The position numbers and the translations under genes are program-made. Below, one piece after another: positions 1 through 10,068 of a stretch of DNA of 64,000 nucleotides. Source of the stretch: Erysipelotrichaceae bacterium. Its GTDB lineage: Bacteria; Bacillota_I; Bacilli_A; Erysipelotrichales; Erysipelotrichaceae. Each line of letters begins with the position of its first letter. Positions within the stretch are counted from its first letter, which is position 1. The DNA lies in assembly GCA_030528645.1 (NCBI GenBank), contig JAUMYM010000002.1, positions 1-64,000 of the forward strand, written 5' to 3'. A model generated the notes under the pieces. It did no database searches. It was not told the DNA's origin and was given only the letters and a program-made list of their open reading frames with translations.

Positions 1-1117
1 CTACGACTAACCATACGATAAAACTTGCATATAGACTTAATGTATCTAATGGTTTTGCTAACTTCTTAAATGTTTCATTATTCGCATCTAATTTAATGAA
101 ATCTTCTTTAGGAATTGACTCTGTATATTCTTCTACAAATTCATCTACTTTTAATGGATCATTTAATAAAACAGTAATGCTTCCTTTTTTCGCAATTTCA
201 TCTAAACTTGGTTTATTATCCGGGTTTTGGTTGTAATCATTTGGTTCATGTTCCACTTCCCAATCCCACATTTTAATTGCCATATTGTAACGAGTTTCAT
301 AAATCGCTTTATCCGGTACAACAATTACGTTTTCTGGCGATTCATAACGAGACATCCAGTCAAAGTTCGGTAAGTTTGGACCAACTTCTTTTGTATTATC
401 AAAGATACCAACAATTTCAAAATTAATTGTTATATCTTCTTCTGTTACTCCTCTTTTACCATAGAAATCATCAATATCTGACTTACTTACAATGGTAATC
501 GAAATTGAATCCCCTATACGTAGATTATTGTGTTGTGCTAGAGTGTCTGTAATTAAAGCAACACGTTTTCCTTGTGCAATATCATCTGCCGTAAACATAT
601 TACCTTCTTTTAAATTGTAAATACCATCTACAAACTCGATCATTTGAGGGAAAGCATTTCCTTGTAATGTAATGTTTGGCTCTTCATACGTACGACAAAT
701 CTCTTGTCCGCTTTCATCAATATAACAACTCTTATCGTTACTTGAATTTTCATTTTCACGCTTGTTATTTAATGGAACCGATTCAAATCCGTTGGCATAC
801 ACAATATCTGCTGTAATCGCATTTAAGGTGCTAACACGCTTATCCGCAATAATCTTTTCAATTAATTCATTACTGATGTATGGATACTTGGCAGTATCAT
901 AATCAGTAACATCTTGAAACCAACGATCATAGTCTACTTCAAAATTAATAACAGCACGCATCTTTTGACGAGTTAAGACTTTTGCTTTGCTTGATGCATC
1001 ACTAACCCCCAGACCAATAACAACAAAGTTACCAATCACAAAGAATGTAAGCATTAAGATAATACTCTTACTTAATTTACGTGTCACATTATTAATCGCA
1101 CGATTAATATAATTCAT
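1..1117 (-). CDS. ABC transporter permease, FtsX/MacB type (3' end lost at window edge)
   Basis: The frame is open from an ATG at 1117 to the left edge, so about 372 N-terminal codons are visible and the C-terminal part is missing. The start is supported by AAAGGAG nine bases upstream. The protein begins with a short cytoplasmic segment (MNYINRAINNVTRKLSKS), then a hydrophobic helix at about residues 17-36, then a long extracellular domain of roughly 310 residues. That is the architecture of MacB/FtsX-family permeases. A second hydrophobic stretch (LSLYASFIVWLVV) starts just before the edge. It lies 20 bases downstream of the PASTA protein gene and is probably cotranscribed with it. The partner ATPase is not in the window. 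Substrate is unknown; lipoprotein release, peptide export or signalling are all possible. Confidence 0.8.
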   Translation of the reverse strand, partial: MNYINRAINNVTRKLSKSIILMLTFFVIGNFVVIGLGVSDASSKAKVLTRQKMRAVINFEVDYDRWFQDVTDYDTAKYPYISNELIEKIIADKRVSTLNAITADIVYANGFESVPLNNKRENENSSNDKSCYIDESGQEICRTYEEPNITLQGNAFPQMIEFVDGIYNLKEGNMFTADDIAQGKRVALITDTLAQHNNLRIGDSISITIVSKSDIDDFYGKRGVTEEDITINFEIVGIFDNTKEVGPNLPNFDWMSRYESPENVIVVPDKAIYETRYNMAIKMWDWEVEHEPNDYNQNPDNKPSLDEIAKKGSITVLLNDPLKVDEFVEEYTESIPKEDFIKLDANNETFKKLAKPLDTLSLYASFIVWLVV

Positions 1118-1137
1118 TTAACATCGCTCCTTTTCTA

Positions 1138-2676
1138 TTATGGATTTCTTTGAACATGAATCTTTAAATCACTACCCTTGATAAACGTACCAACCACATC
1201 CGCTGATTCTGCTTCTGTATGACTTGATATACGTAAACCATTTGGTAATTCCACCTCAAAACTTAAGGCAGGATCATGGTCACCTACATATAGGTATGTA
1301 CATTTTCCATCATTTTGTGTATTACAGAAATCTTGAATATTCTTTAAAGGATTACTTGCATCCCCAAATTTTAAATCTTTTTTCGTTAAATTAATTTCAA
1401 CCGGTGTAGGAACACTTGGTGCTACTTCATCCGCTTTTACACGCACTTCAATTTGTGTGTATAGATTTACATACGTTTTCTTTGTGTTTGCTTCACTTGG
1501 TGTAATCCATTCAATGATTGGATTATTAATATTACCACCAACAACCTTTAAATCCGGTAATACTTGTCCACCCTTACGGTTTTGTTCTTGAATCCAACGT
1601 TGTAAGTCTGCACCAGTGGTACCACCAAATGTTAATAAGTCAGGTCTCCATAAAGAAACTGTATAGTCTACTACGGAATTGGCATCCAATACCGTTCCCT
1701 TTTTAACCGATTGACTCATAACGATATTTTGTTCAACCGAATCACTCCATTGTTCCTTGGCATAGCACTTAATTGTATTCGTTGCACACCAATCCGCAAC
1801 TTTATCCTTACTCATACCTTTAAAATCAATCATAACAACGGCTTTTCCTTTTGACACTTTTACTACAACCGTTTCTCCTTGTTTGATTTGTTGGTCCTTC
1901 TTAATACTGATATAAACAATCTTACCGGCAGGAACTTTATCATCATACACTTCTGTTTTATCAATTACTAATTTATTTGTTTTTGCCCATGCTTCAAAGG
2001 TTTCAAAGGCTTCATTTTGATACTCAGCATTTACAGTAACCGTTCCTGCAGGTTGTTTACCTTTACTTACCGTAAATGTTACATTTGTTCCTCTTGTAAA
2101 ACTGTCACGATCAACACCCTTAAGGTCAAAAGAGATGACTTTTCCTTCTTCTATTGTTTCTGAATATGCCGTTGTAATTTTTACTTTTGATAATTTATTT
2201 TTCGTGATCCAATCATTTAAGTCACTCTTTGTTAACGACAATACATCACTTGGAAATTCTACTTTTTCATCCGGGTTTGCCCCTTTTGAAATGACAAAGG
2301 TAATAGCCGCATTTTTATGAATCTTAGTTCCCTCTTTAATTGATTGAGAAATTACTACGTTTTCATCCACTTCTAAGCTATATTCTTCATTTACCACAAT
2401 TTTTGCTGGTTCTATCCCTTGTTGTTTGATCCACGCTGAAATTTCTTTCTTTGGTTGTCCAACAAAATCTGGCATTTTAATCTTAGGAGCTAAGAATACA
2501 AAATAGCCCACTACGCTTAATAATGCTAATACAACAAGTCCACCAACAAGCACTTTAGGATCTATGCTTCTTGATGCTTTTTGATACCTTTCTACTTTTT
2601 CTTCCTGAAAACTTTCTATTTTCTTGCTACCGGCTTCTTTCGCAATTTCATTTAAAAAATCTTTACTATCACCCAT
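1138..2676 (-). CDS. Stand-alone PASTA-repeat membrane protein
   Basis: 512 residues. A charged cytoplasmic N-terminus (1-40) is followed by one transmembrane helix (about 41-62) and a large extracellular part. At about 66-132, 140-206, 213-280 and 282-345 there are four PASTA-like units, recognisable by the alternation of a W-containing helix (for example EISAWIKQQGI), a V-I-S-Q-S strand and a G-T-x-V/F-S-K-G end. The last ~160 residues are not clearly PASTA and contain a cysteine pair (FCNTQ..GKC). PASTA domains of PknB/PrkC kinases and of some PBPs bind muropeptides or lipid II, but no kinase or transpeptidase domain is present here. AGGAGG lies upstream of the ATG, and a TATAAT lies at 2707-2712. 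It is followed by an FtsX-type permease, suggesting an envelope-sensing or transport role (inference). Confidence 0.8.
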   Translation of the reverse strand: MGDSKDFLNEIAKEAGSKKIESFQEEKVERYQKASRSIDPKVLVGGLVVLALLSVVGYFVFLAPKIKMPDFVGQPKKEISAWIKQQGIEPAKIVVNEEYSLEVDENVVISQSIKEGTKIHKNAAITFVISKGANPDEKVEFPSDVLSLTKSDLNDWITKNKLSKVKITTAYSETIEEGKVISFDLKGVDRDSFTRGTNVTFTVSKGKQPAGTVTVNAEYQNEAFETFEAWAKTNKLVIDKTEVYDDKVPAGKIVYISIKKDQQIKQGETVVVKVSKGKAVVMIDFKGMSKDKVADWCATNTIKCYAKEQWSDSVEQNIVMSQSVKKGTVLDANSVVDYTVSLWRPDLLTFGGTTGADLQRWIQEQNRKGGQVLPDLKVVGGNINNPIIEWITPSEANTKKTYVNLYTQIEVRVKADEVAPSVPTPVEINLTKKDLKFGDASNPLKNIQDFCNTQNDGKCTYLYVGDHDPALSFEVELPNGLRISSHTEAESADVVGTFIKGSDLKIHVQRNP

Positions 2677-2749
2677 AAAAACCTCCTAGTATTGATTTAC
2701 TTATTCATTATATACTATTTAACATCAATCGTTGCTTACAATTATGTCA

Positions 2750-4723
2750 TTATCCAGCTTTTAATTCTAAAATAATATCTCTTAAAGAAGCAGCACGTTC
2801 AAAGTCTAATACTTTCGCAGCTTCCCTCATTTCTTTTTCAAGCGAAACAATCAATTCTTCCTTCGCCTTTTGACTTCCTTTTGACTTACGCATGATATAC
2901 TTGCTAGCCATTTCTTTGGTTTCCTTTCCATGAATAGCTTCATGGATTTCTTTTTTAATCGTAGTTGGCACAATGTTATGTTCTAAATTATATGCCATTT
3001 GAATTTGACGACGACGATTGGTTTCTTCAATTGCCTTTTGCATCGAATCAGTCATATGATCAGCATACATAATCACGCGACCTTCACTGTTTCTGGCAGC
3101 TCGCCCTATGGTTTGAATTAATGATCGCTCAGAACGTAAAAATCCTTCCTTATCGGCATCTAAGATACACACCAAAGCCACCTCCGGAATATCCAAACCT
3201 TCTCTTAATAAGTTAATGCCTACTAAAACATCAATTTTTCCTTTACGTAAATCTAAAATGGTTTCAATGCGCTCTAACGTTTTTGTTTCATGATGTAAAT
3301 AACTAACCTTTAAATCATGATTCTTTAAATACGCTGTTAAATCCTCTGCCATTTTAACCGTTAAAGCCGTTAATAACACACGCTGTCCCTTTTTAATACA
3401 ACTGCGTATTTCATCCAAAATATCATCAATCTGTCCCTTTGTTGGTCGTACTTCCACAATAGGATCTAATAGCCCTGTTGGACGTATGATTTGTTGTATT
3501 ACTTCATGATTTACCTTCTCTAACTCATAATTACCAGGAGTTGCGCTGATATAAATCACTTGATGAATAACATCTTCAAACTCATCAAAACGCATTGGAC
3601 GATTATTCAAAGCACTTGGCAAACGAAACCCATATTCCACTAATGTCTCTTTACGAGCACGATCACCATTGTACATCCCTTTAATTTGAGGAATCGATAC
3701 ATGCGACTCATCAATCACTAATAAAAAATCGTTTGGAAAATAATCAAAGAGATTATATGGACGCTGTCCTTCTTGACGACCATCAATATGAGCAGAATAA
3801 TTTTCAATTCCCGGACATACTCCAAACTCTCTTAAAGCTTCTAAATCATATCGACAACGTTGTTCTAAACGTTGTTTTTCAACCAATTTATCTTCTTGTT
3901 CAAAATACTTTAAACGTTCTTCTAACTCCTCTTCAATGGCTAAGGCAGCCCTTAAAATTTCATTTTGATTACGCGCATAACCTGTAGCCGGAAAAATGTT
4001 ATAAACCATATAACCATTTAATGTCTTAGAAGTAATCGGATCAATTTCAGTAATACGTTCAATTTCATCCCCAAACATTTCAATCTTCAACAAATAGCTA
4101 TCGGTATGCCCTAAAGAAACTTCAATCACATCGCCTCGTACTTTAAATGTTCCTCGTTTGCGTTCCACATCATTTCTTTGATATTGACGTAAGACAAACT
4201 TCTTTAATAACTCATTACGATCAATGACTTCTCCTACTTTAATCGTAAAAAACATTCCCTTATACTCCAAAGGATTACTGGAAGCATAAATACAAGCCAC
4301 AGAAGCAACAATAATGGTGTCTCGATGTTCCAACACGGAATTATAAGCAGACATCGCTAACATGGTTAACTCATCATTAATCATCGCATTTTTCTCAATG
4401 TATGTATCTGTCTTTGGCATATAAGCTTCCGGCTGATAATAATCGAAACTGGAAACATAGTATTCTACATGATTATTCGGAAATAATTCTTTAAATTCGG
4501 AATACAACTGTCCAGCCAAGGTTTTATTATGCGCAAAAATCAAAGTAGGTTTATTCACCTGTGCAATCACATTGGCAATAGTAAACGTTTTCCCGGTTCC
4601 TGTTGCCCCTAGTAAAACTTGTTCCTTCTTATGTTGCTTTAATCCTTCGACCAATTGTTTAATTGCCTTTGGTTGATCTCCCGTAGGTTTAAACTTACTA
4701 ATTAACTCAAACTTAGAATCCAT
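2750..4723 (-). CDS. uvrB: Excinuclease ABC subunit B
   Basis: 657 residues, the normal UvrB length. This is the DNA-damage verification helicase of nucleotide excision repair; it is loaded by UvrA and recruits UvrC. Visible: Walker A GATGTGKT at residues 39-46, the tyrosine-rich beta-hairpin region ([19 protein letters not shown]) that inserts between strands, Walker [10 protein letters not shown], the helicase motif GRAARN, and a C-terminal UVR motif ([15 protein letters not shown]) that contacts UvrC. The first 11 bases overlap the end of the upstream ctp protease gene, so the two are probably translationally coupled. uvrA does not follow; a PASTA protein gene occupies the downstream position. 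LexA control cannot be seen because the gene is internal to an operon. Confidence 0.97.
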   Translation of the reverse strand: MDSKFELISKFKPTGDQPKAIKQLVEGLKQHKKEQVLLGATGTGKTFTIANVIAQVNKPTLIFAHNKTLAGQLYSEFKELFPNNHVEYYVSSFDYYQPEAYMPKTDTYIEKNAMINDELTMLAMSAYNSVLEHRDTIIVASVACIYASSNPLEYKGMFFTIKVGEVIDRNELLKKFVLRQYQRNDVERKRGTFKVRGDVIEVSLGHTDSYLLKIEMFGDEIERITEIDPITSKTLNGYMVYNIFPATGYARNQNEILRAALAIEEELEERLKYFEQEDKLVEKQRLEQRCRYDLEALREFGVCPGIENYSAHIDGRQEGQRPYNLFDYFPNDFLLVIDESHVSIPQIKGMYNGDRARKETLVEYGFRLPSALNNRPMRFDEFEDVIHQVIYISATPGNYELEKVNHEVIQQIIRPTGLLDPIVEVRPTKGQIDDILDEIRSCIKKGQRVLLTALTVKMAEDLTAYLKNHDLKVSYLHHETKTLERIETILDLRKGKIDVLVGINLLREGLDIPEVALVCILDADKEGFLRSERSLIQTIGRAARNSEGRVIMYADHMTDSMQKAIEETNRRRQIQMAYNLEHNIVPTTIKKEIHEAIHGKETKEMASKYIMRKSKGSQKAKEELIVSLEKEMREAAKVLDFERAASLRDIILELKAG

Positions 4724-6203
4724 CGATCAGTTCCATTGCTTTCATTAATTGTGCATCATTCTTTTTATCGGAATTAATATTTTTACGAACACTTGAAATG
4801 ATGGAATCTAATGTCTTACGATTTAAAATACCATCTGTTTCTAAATTATGTTCTAACTTATATTGATTTAAGGTATCTTTAAAATACGCATCAAAATATC
4901 CATCTTTACGTAACACCGGATAGCCCAAATAATCAAGTGCATACTGTGCGACCTTAGCATAATCACTGACAGAATCTACTTCATAACTACTACTTTCCTC
5001 CAAATTTGGCACTTTTAAGTAAAAGTAATCATGTAGTTTTACTGCTACATCTGGTTCAATTCCACCTAAATCATTTACCCAGATACCATTTGGACTTGTC
5101 CACTTGCTTGTTGTGTATTTTAAAGCAGAGCCATCTTCAAAGTATTCCGTTGTTTGAACCGTACCTTTTCCATAAGACTTTTCACCAACGAGAATCGTAT
5201 TTGGATATTGTTCTTTTAATGATAAAGCCAACACTTCTGCAGCACTTGCTGTTTGATGATTGATTAAAATAACAATACGATCCGCATAAACAATACGATT
5301 ACCTTTTGTATAACCATTTTCAACATGACCATTGCTGTAAACCTGTTTAATCACTAACGTATTTTCTTGTAAGAAATGACTTGCGACATCTACAAGAGTA
5401 TTTAAGTAACCTCCACCATTATCACGTAAATCAATAATTAAATTCTTCATACCCTTTTGGTTTAAATCTTTTAAATACACACCTGTTTCTTTTCCGGTTT
5501 CACTACCAAAACTATAAATTTCTAAATAGCCCGTATCTTCATCCAGCATATACCCATAAGCGGTATTATTCACTTCATCACGTGTAATATCAATGACAAT
5601 AGGATTCCCTTGGCGTAAGAATTCAATAGAAACAACCGTTCCCTTCATCCCTTTGACCATCTTACTGATTTCTTCGCTTGTTAAACCTTCCAAAGAAACC
5701 CCATCTACTTTTATAAAGACATCTCCAGCTAAGACACCGGATTTTTCAGCCGGTGAATCTTTAAAGACTTTTTGTACAACAAAGGAACCATTATCCTCAC
5801 TGTATTGAACTCCAATTCCTACAAAACCCATATCAATATGAGATGTAAAAAGCTCTACTTCTTCTTGTGACATATAAGAAGTATGTTTATCCTCTTCAAA
5901 GCTTGTCATACCGTAGTAAGCTTTATCCATAATTTTTTGATCCACTTCTTCAATCATGGATGAAAAATACCATTTATGATTCATGATATTTTGCATACGT
6001 TCTAACTTTGTTCGTTTATGACTAATCGTTTCTCCTTGCGTATTGCCTATCCCTTCCATACGACCAACAATAAACCCTAACGATCCTGCTACAAGCATCA
6101 AAGCTACAACCATCGCAATCAAACGATTTTGTCTTCTTCTATCTGCACGTTCATCTTCCCATAGATGACGCTTTAACTTTATTGTTACCTTCTTTTCTTC
6201 CAT
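4713..6203 (-). CDS. C-terminal processing serine protease (S41, Ctp) with PDZ and peptidoglycan-binding domains
   Basis: 496 residues. A basic cytoplasmic N-terminus precedes one membrane helix (about 27-47), so the protease is anchored facing outward. A PDZ domain follows ([16 protein letters not shown] ... [12 protein letters not shown]), then the S41 core with the nucleophile Ser in [13 protein letters not shown] and the general-base Lys in [11 protein letters not shown]. The last ~80 residues ([18 protein letters not shown] ... [15 protein letters not shown]) match a PG_binding_1 domain. This domain order is that of CtpA/CtpB of Firmicutes. In Bacillus subtilis ctpB follows ftsEX; here ftsEX lie a few genes upstream. 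Substrates may include wall hydrolases or envelope regulators (inference). It overlaps uvrB by 11 bases. Confidence 0.93.
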   Translation of the reverse strand: MEEKKVTIKLKRHLWEDERADRRRQNRLIAMVVALMLVAGSLGFIVGRMEGIGNTQGETISHKRTKLERMQNIMNHKWYFSSMIEEVDQKIMDKAYYGMTSFEEDKHTSYMSQEEVELFTSHIDMGFVGIGVQYSEDNGSFVVQKVFKDSPAEKSGVLAGDVFIKVDGVSLEGLTSEEISKMVKGMKGTVVSIEFLRQGNPIVIDITRDEVNNTAYGYMLDEDTGYLEIYSFGSETGKETGVYLKDLNQKGMKNLIIDLRDNGGGYLNTLVDVASHFLQENTLVIKQVYSNGHVENGYTKGNRIVYADRIVILINHQTASAAEVLALSLKEQYPNTILVGEKSYGKGTVQTTEYFEDGSALKYTTSKWTSPNGIWVNDLGGIEPDVAVKLHDYFYLKVPNLEESSSYEVDSVSDYAKVAQYALDYLGYPVLRKDGYFDAYFKDTLNQYKLEHNLETDGILNRKTLDSIISSVRKNINSDKKNDAQLMKAMELIDGF

Positions 6204-6278
6204 CTGTTAACTCCTAACATCTTTCACTAGCTTCATTATATGCAATTTATTATATCAAAAAAACAATGAAACAAAAAG

Positions 6279-6300
6279 AAAACACCAAGGTGCTTTCTAA
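6279..6300 (-). terminator. Intrinsic terminator after the M32 carboxypeptidase gene
   Basis: On the minus strand GAAAGCAC pairs with GTGTTTTC around a CTTG tetraloop and is followed by a T-rich tract. The stop codon lies in the 5' arm. It separates the carboxypeptidase from the ctp-uvrB pair. Confidence 0.75.
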
Positions 6301-7781
6301 TCTAACTGATAAATCTCCGTAAATTTATTGATTAAATATTCTACATAATACTTCGGATTAAATTTCTCATTTGTAACAAGCATTAATATTTCATCTGCTG
6401 TTTTAAATCCACCATATTGATGAATACGTTCCTTTAACCACTGTTTAATCACAGGAAATTGATTATTTTCCAGTAAATGATCAACATCTAAGTCCTTACG
6501 CATTTGATGATAGAACTGAGCAGCATAAGCACTGCCTAATGCATAGGTTGGAAAATATCCAAATTCACCGCTTGTCCAATGAATGTCCTGAAGAATACCA
6601 TGACTGGCTTTGTCGACCTGAACACCAAGATAATTCACCATCATTTCATTCCATACACGCTCTAAATCATGGGCATCAATACTACCATCACAAATTCCTT
6701 TTTCTATTTTATAACGAATTAAGATGTGAATCGGATAGGTAAGTTCATCCGCTAGGGTACGGATTAAAGATGGATAAGATCTATTAATCGCCAAGTAAAA
6801 GATTTCTAAAGACACATCCTTTAACGCCGGCATCTCTTGTTGCAGTAATGGATAATTATACTTCCAAAAAGCATAACTGCGGCCAATGTAATTTTCTAAT
6901 AAACGAGATTGTGATTCATGCATCCCCATTGTAATCATCGTATCCAGTGGATGTCCTTTATAATCTCTACTACTTTGATAATCATAAGTAGAATGTCCAA
7001 TTTCATGGATTACGGAAAATACGGAATTAAACGGATCTTTTGAATCAAAATGGGTCGTAATACGAGTGTCATTATTATTTATTTTTGTACTGAATGGGTG
7101 CATAGAAGTAGCGATATAGCCCCAATCTTTTCCATAATCTAAGTACTCAGCAATCCTATCGGCAACTTTTTTTTGCACTTCATCCGTCACTTCAAAATAC
7201 AACATATCATTTTTAATTTTATGATTGTGTTCATTTACTTTTTTAATAAAAGGAACTAACTTTTCTTCCAATAACGCAAAGAAGGCATCATATTTTTCAA
7301 TACTTACATCTTGTTCAAAATCATTTATCATAGCTTCATAAATGTTTTCAACATTACGATAAGCCATAAGTTTACGTTTCGCTTGTATGATTGCAAGTAA
7401 AGCAGGTTCAAACAATGTATAATCGTCTGTCTTTTTTGCTTCTTCCCACTTCATTTCCGCTTCGCTTGCTAAATTTCGAAACTGGATGTACTCTTCCTTA
7501 GGAACATTGATAATCTTATTTGTTTCTTTTAGATTATATTCAATTTCTTTACGTACATATTCATCTAATTCTTCGTTTAAAAGATTTTTTTGTAGTTCAA
7601 TAAACGTTGGATTCAATAATAATTCAAAGGCTTCTCCGCTTAACTGATTAAGCATTTGATAGTTATAAGCCTTCCCTGCACTTGGTGCAATGGTTGCTAA
7701 GTCATAATGCGCAATCGCTAAAATCGTATTATAACTATTTAATTTATGTTTATATTCAAAATATTGTTTCAGTAATTCCAT
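6297..7781 (-). CDS. Metallocarboxypeptidase, M32 (Taq) family
   Basis: 494 residues, the usual length for thermostable carboxypeptidase 1/Taq enzymes, which remove C-terminal residues from peptides in the cytoplasm. The zinc-binding HEIGH motif (VIHEIGHSTYDYQ) is intact, and the downstream M32 signatures MGMHESQSRLLENYIGRS (with the third ligand Glu) and IRTLADELTYPIHILIRY are both readable. No signal peptide is seen. The ATG lies 8 bases after the stop of the M23 hydrolase gene. The gene thus sits in the ftsEX run, although a peptide-catabolic enzyme there has no obvious role in division. Confidence 0.95.
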   Translation of the reverse strand: MELLKQYFEYKHKLNSYNTILAIAHYDLATIAPSAGKAYNYQMLNQLSGEAFELLLNPTFIELQKNLLNEELDEYVRKEIEYNLKETNKIINVPKEEYIQFRNLASEAEMKWEEAKKTDDYTLFEPALLAIIQAKRKLMAYRNVENIYEAMINDFEQDVSIEKYDAFFALLEEKLVPFIKKVNEHNHKIKNDMLYFEVTDEVQKKVADRIAEYLDYGKDWGYIATSMHPFSTKINNNDTRITTHFDSKDPFNSVFSVIHEIGHSTYDYQSSRDYKGHPLDTMITMGMHESQSRLLENYIGRSYAFWKYNYPLLQQEMPALKDVSLEIFYLAINRSYPSLIRTLADELTYPIHILIRYKIEKGICDGSIDAHDLERVWNEMMVNYLGVQVDKASHGILQDIHWTSGEFGYFPTYALGSAYAAQFYHQMRKDLDVDHLLENNQFPVIKQWLKERIHQYGGFKTADEILMLVTNEKFNPKYYVEYLINKFTEIYQLD

Positions 7782-7789
7782 ACATTCTC

Positions 7790-9178
7790 CTATTCAAACA
7801 CACTTTCCGGTTTCACGCGGCAAGGGGCACCAACTCCGTTTTCACAAAGACGTCGAAACGTTGCACTACCCCAACCGGTACCAAATGACATATCTCCATT
7901 CCAGCTTGCTACGTAATCTGCAATGGAATTGGTTCCAAGGTAAAAGACTTCAACATGCGTATGCGGTCCTGTCGAGTTTCCACTTGTACCGGTTTCAGCT
8001 ACTTTATCCCCCGCCATAACGGTTGTACCTCGAGCCACCGGAGTATTGATTAATAAGTGATAATATTTTACCGCATAGGTTTTACCATCCACACGCACAA
8101 TCATAGCCATTTGATTTCCACCCTTGGCATTCCCTCCACCGGTACCACCGCAAGTATTTCCTAAGTAACCATCTCCACAACCATCCACCGATAAGATAAT
8201 AACCCCATTGGCAGGTGCATACACCGGTGTACCCTTAGGCGCTGCATAGTCAATTCCTAAATGAATCCCACCACCAAAACTCTGTGGATAATACCATGTT
8301 CCAGCTGAAATACGAGCTCCTGGAACCGGACGGATAAAGCCACTGGAAGAAGGGATATTTCCAAGTTTATCTGCAATGCTGGCAATCATTTTCTTAATGC
8401 CATCTAAATCACCAACAATTTGTCCATAACTTGCTTCTAACTCCGCTTCTTTCTTTAAGTATTCTACTTTTACAAGCTCCGCTTCCTTACGCTTCACAAT
8501 CAATAAAAATTGCTTCTCTTCTAAACTCTTTTTATTTTCATCCAGCACTACTTTTTCCGCTTCTAACTCCGCCTTAGCAATCTCTAATTCGTGAATTAAA
8601 TTAATCAATGACTGACGTACTTTATTATCATACGTCGCAATTGAACTAATCCCATTACTACGACGAATTAAATCCTCAATACTTTGAGCACCCATTAAAA
8701 AATCGAGCAACTTATTAAAACGCATTGTAGATTGAGCCTCTACCATACGATTCTTTACCTTTTGTTTTAAGGCATTAATCTCTTCTTCTTTTTGTGTAAT
8801 TTCATTTTGTTTTGTTTCAATTTGTTGTTCTTTCTCTTCAATATTTTTATTTAATACACCAATCTCATTTCCTAAGATTTGAATTTCAACATTATAACCC
8901 CTAATTTTTTGCGCTGCTTTTTCAATATCTTTCGCAATCTCTTCACGTTGAGCTTCAATATTACGCAATTGTTCACGCAACGAAGAAGACTTTCCTGCTA
9001 AATGAGCCGCAAAAGCATCACACGTCTTCTTATCTTCTTCACTTAAACTATTACTTGAACACAATTGATAATAATATTGTGAATTACTGTCAAACTCACT
9101 TTCTTCTTCCGCATAGATTGGAAAGATACTTAAGATTAATAGCGCAACAACAATAACCAGCTTTCTTAACGTTTCCAT
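7790..9178 (-). CDS. FtsEX-linked murein hydrolase: coiled-coil plus M23/LytM domain
   Basis: 462 residues. A signal peptide (about 1-23, ending IYAEE) is followed by a Glu/Lys/Gln-rich coiled coil (about 45-270) and a C-terminal M23 domain. The M23 part has the metal-site pieces GGGIHLGIDYAAPKGTPVYAP and HTHVEVFYLG. This layout is shared by EnvC (Gram-negative), CwlO/PcsB-type proteins and mycobacterial RipC-like factors. In those systems the coiled coil is engaged by FtsX, and ATP hydrolysis by FtsE activates peptidoglycan cleavage. Here the gene overlaps the end of ftsX by 13 bases, which strongly supports the same partnership. Since the H and D of the first motif and the HxH of the second are present, it is probably an active endopeptidase rather than a degenerate activator. 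Confidence 0.93.
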   Translation of the reverse strand: METLRKLVIVVALLILSIFPIYAEEESEFDSNSQYYYQLCSSNSLSEEDKKTCDAFAAHLAGKSSSLREQLRNIEAQREEIAKDIEKAAQKIRGYNVEIQILGNEIGVLNKNIEEKEQQIETKQNEITQKEEEINALKQKVKNRMVEAQSTMRFNKLLDFLMGAQSIEDLIRRSNGISSIATYDNKVRQSLINLIHELEIAKAELEAEKVVLDENKKSLEEKQFLLIVKRKEAELVKVEYLKKEAELEASYGQIVGDLDGIKKMIASIADKLGNIPSSSGFIRPVPGARISAGTWYYPQSFGGGIHLGIDYAAPKGTPVYAPANGVIILSVDGCGDGYLGNTCGGTGGGNAKGGNQMAMIVRVDGKTYAVKYYHLLINTPVARGTTVMAGDKVAETGTSGNSTGPHTHVEVFYLGTNSIADYVASWNGDMSFGTGWGSATFRRLCENGVGAPCRVKPESVFE

Positions 9179-10068
9179 CTTAAATACTTCGTTACTGAAA
9201 AGAAACTACCTATAAAGCCAACCCCAATACCCACAGCCAATAAGATACATGAAATATACAATACGAATGGATGGGGAGGAATTAAAACAAAGATACCACT
9301 CAGTAACTTTCCTCCTAATTTATTATATAAATAGATATAAGCAAATATCGTTGTAAGAATCGGGATAATGGCACCAAGCATACCAATGATGATCCCCTCT
9401 ACTACAAATGGAGCACGAATATAACCATTTTTAGCTCCAACATTACGCATGATCCAAATCTCATTACTACGAGCAAAAATCGTTAGCTTAATGGTATTTT
9501 GAACCAAATAAATTGCTAATAACGACAAGGCAATAACTAAAATAAAGCCACCTTGACGAGTTGTAGCTAAGGCATTGACTAACATCGTAGAACTTTCTCC
9601 ACCATAATTTGTCTTTTCAACCCCTTCAATGGCACTAATCTTAGAAGCAATCTCCTGTAACATACTTCCTTCATTTACCTCTACATAAAAAGCATGATGC
9701 ATAGGATTTTCACTACGATAAGGCTCAAAAATCACACGCTCTTCTTCAGGAAACGAATTGATATAAAAGTCAAACTCCATTTCTTTATCACTAAAAGTTA
9801 CCAATTTAACACCGGCTATATTTTTAATCTGTGAATCAATACGATCTAAATCTTCTTGCGCTTCAAAATCATAAGAAACAATAACAGAAATCTTAACAGA
9901 ATTTTCAATCTTAGAAGTAATTTTTTCTAAATTACTGGTTACAACCAAGAAAATAGAAATCAACAATAAGGTAATCGTTACCGCACTTGCACTACTTACC
10001 GACATTGCAGAGTGACGACCAACGCCATAAAACCCTTCTTTAATATGTCTTAAAAAACGATTAATCAT
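9166..10068 (-). CDS. ftsX: Cell-division ABC transporter permease FtsX
   Basis: 300 residues. It opens with the FtsX signature (MINRFLRHIKEGFYGVGRHSAMSV). One membrane helix at about 28-46, an extracellular domain of ~120 residues, then three C-terminal helices give the four-helix topology of the family. With FtsE it forms a non-transporting ABC complex that transmits cytoplasmic ATP hydrolysis to a periplasmic or extracellular wall hydrolase. The start overlaps the 3' end of ftsE by 8 bases and the end overlaps the M23 hydrolase gene by 13 bases, so the three are translationally coupled. Confidence 0.96.
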   Translation of the reverse strand: MINRFLRHIKEGFYGVGRHSAMSVSSASAVTITLLLISIFLVVTSNLEKITSKIENSVKISVIVSYDFEAQEDLDRIDSQIKNIAGVKLVTFSDKEMEFDFYINSFPEEERVIFEPYRSENPMHHAFYVEVNEGSMLQEIASKISAIEGVEKTNYGGESSTMLVNALATTRQGGFILVIALSLLAIYLVQNTIKLTIFARSNEIWIMRNVGAKNGYIRAPFVVEGIIIGMLGAIIPILTTIFAYIYLYNKLGGKLLSGIFVLIPPHPFVLYISCILLAVGIGVGFIGSFFSVTKYLRWKR

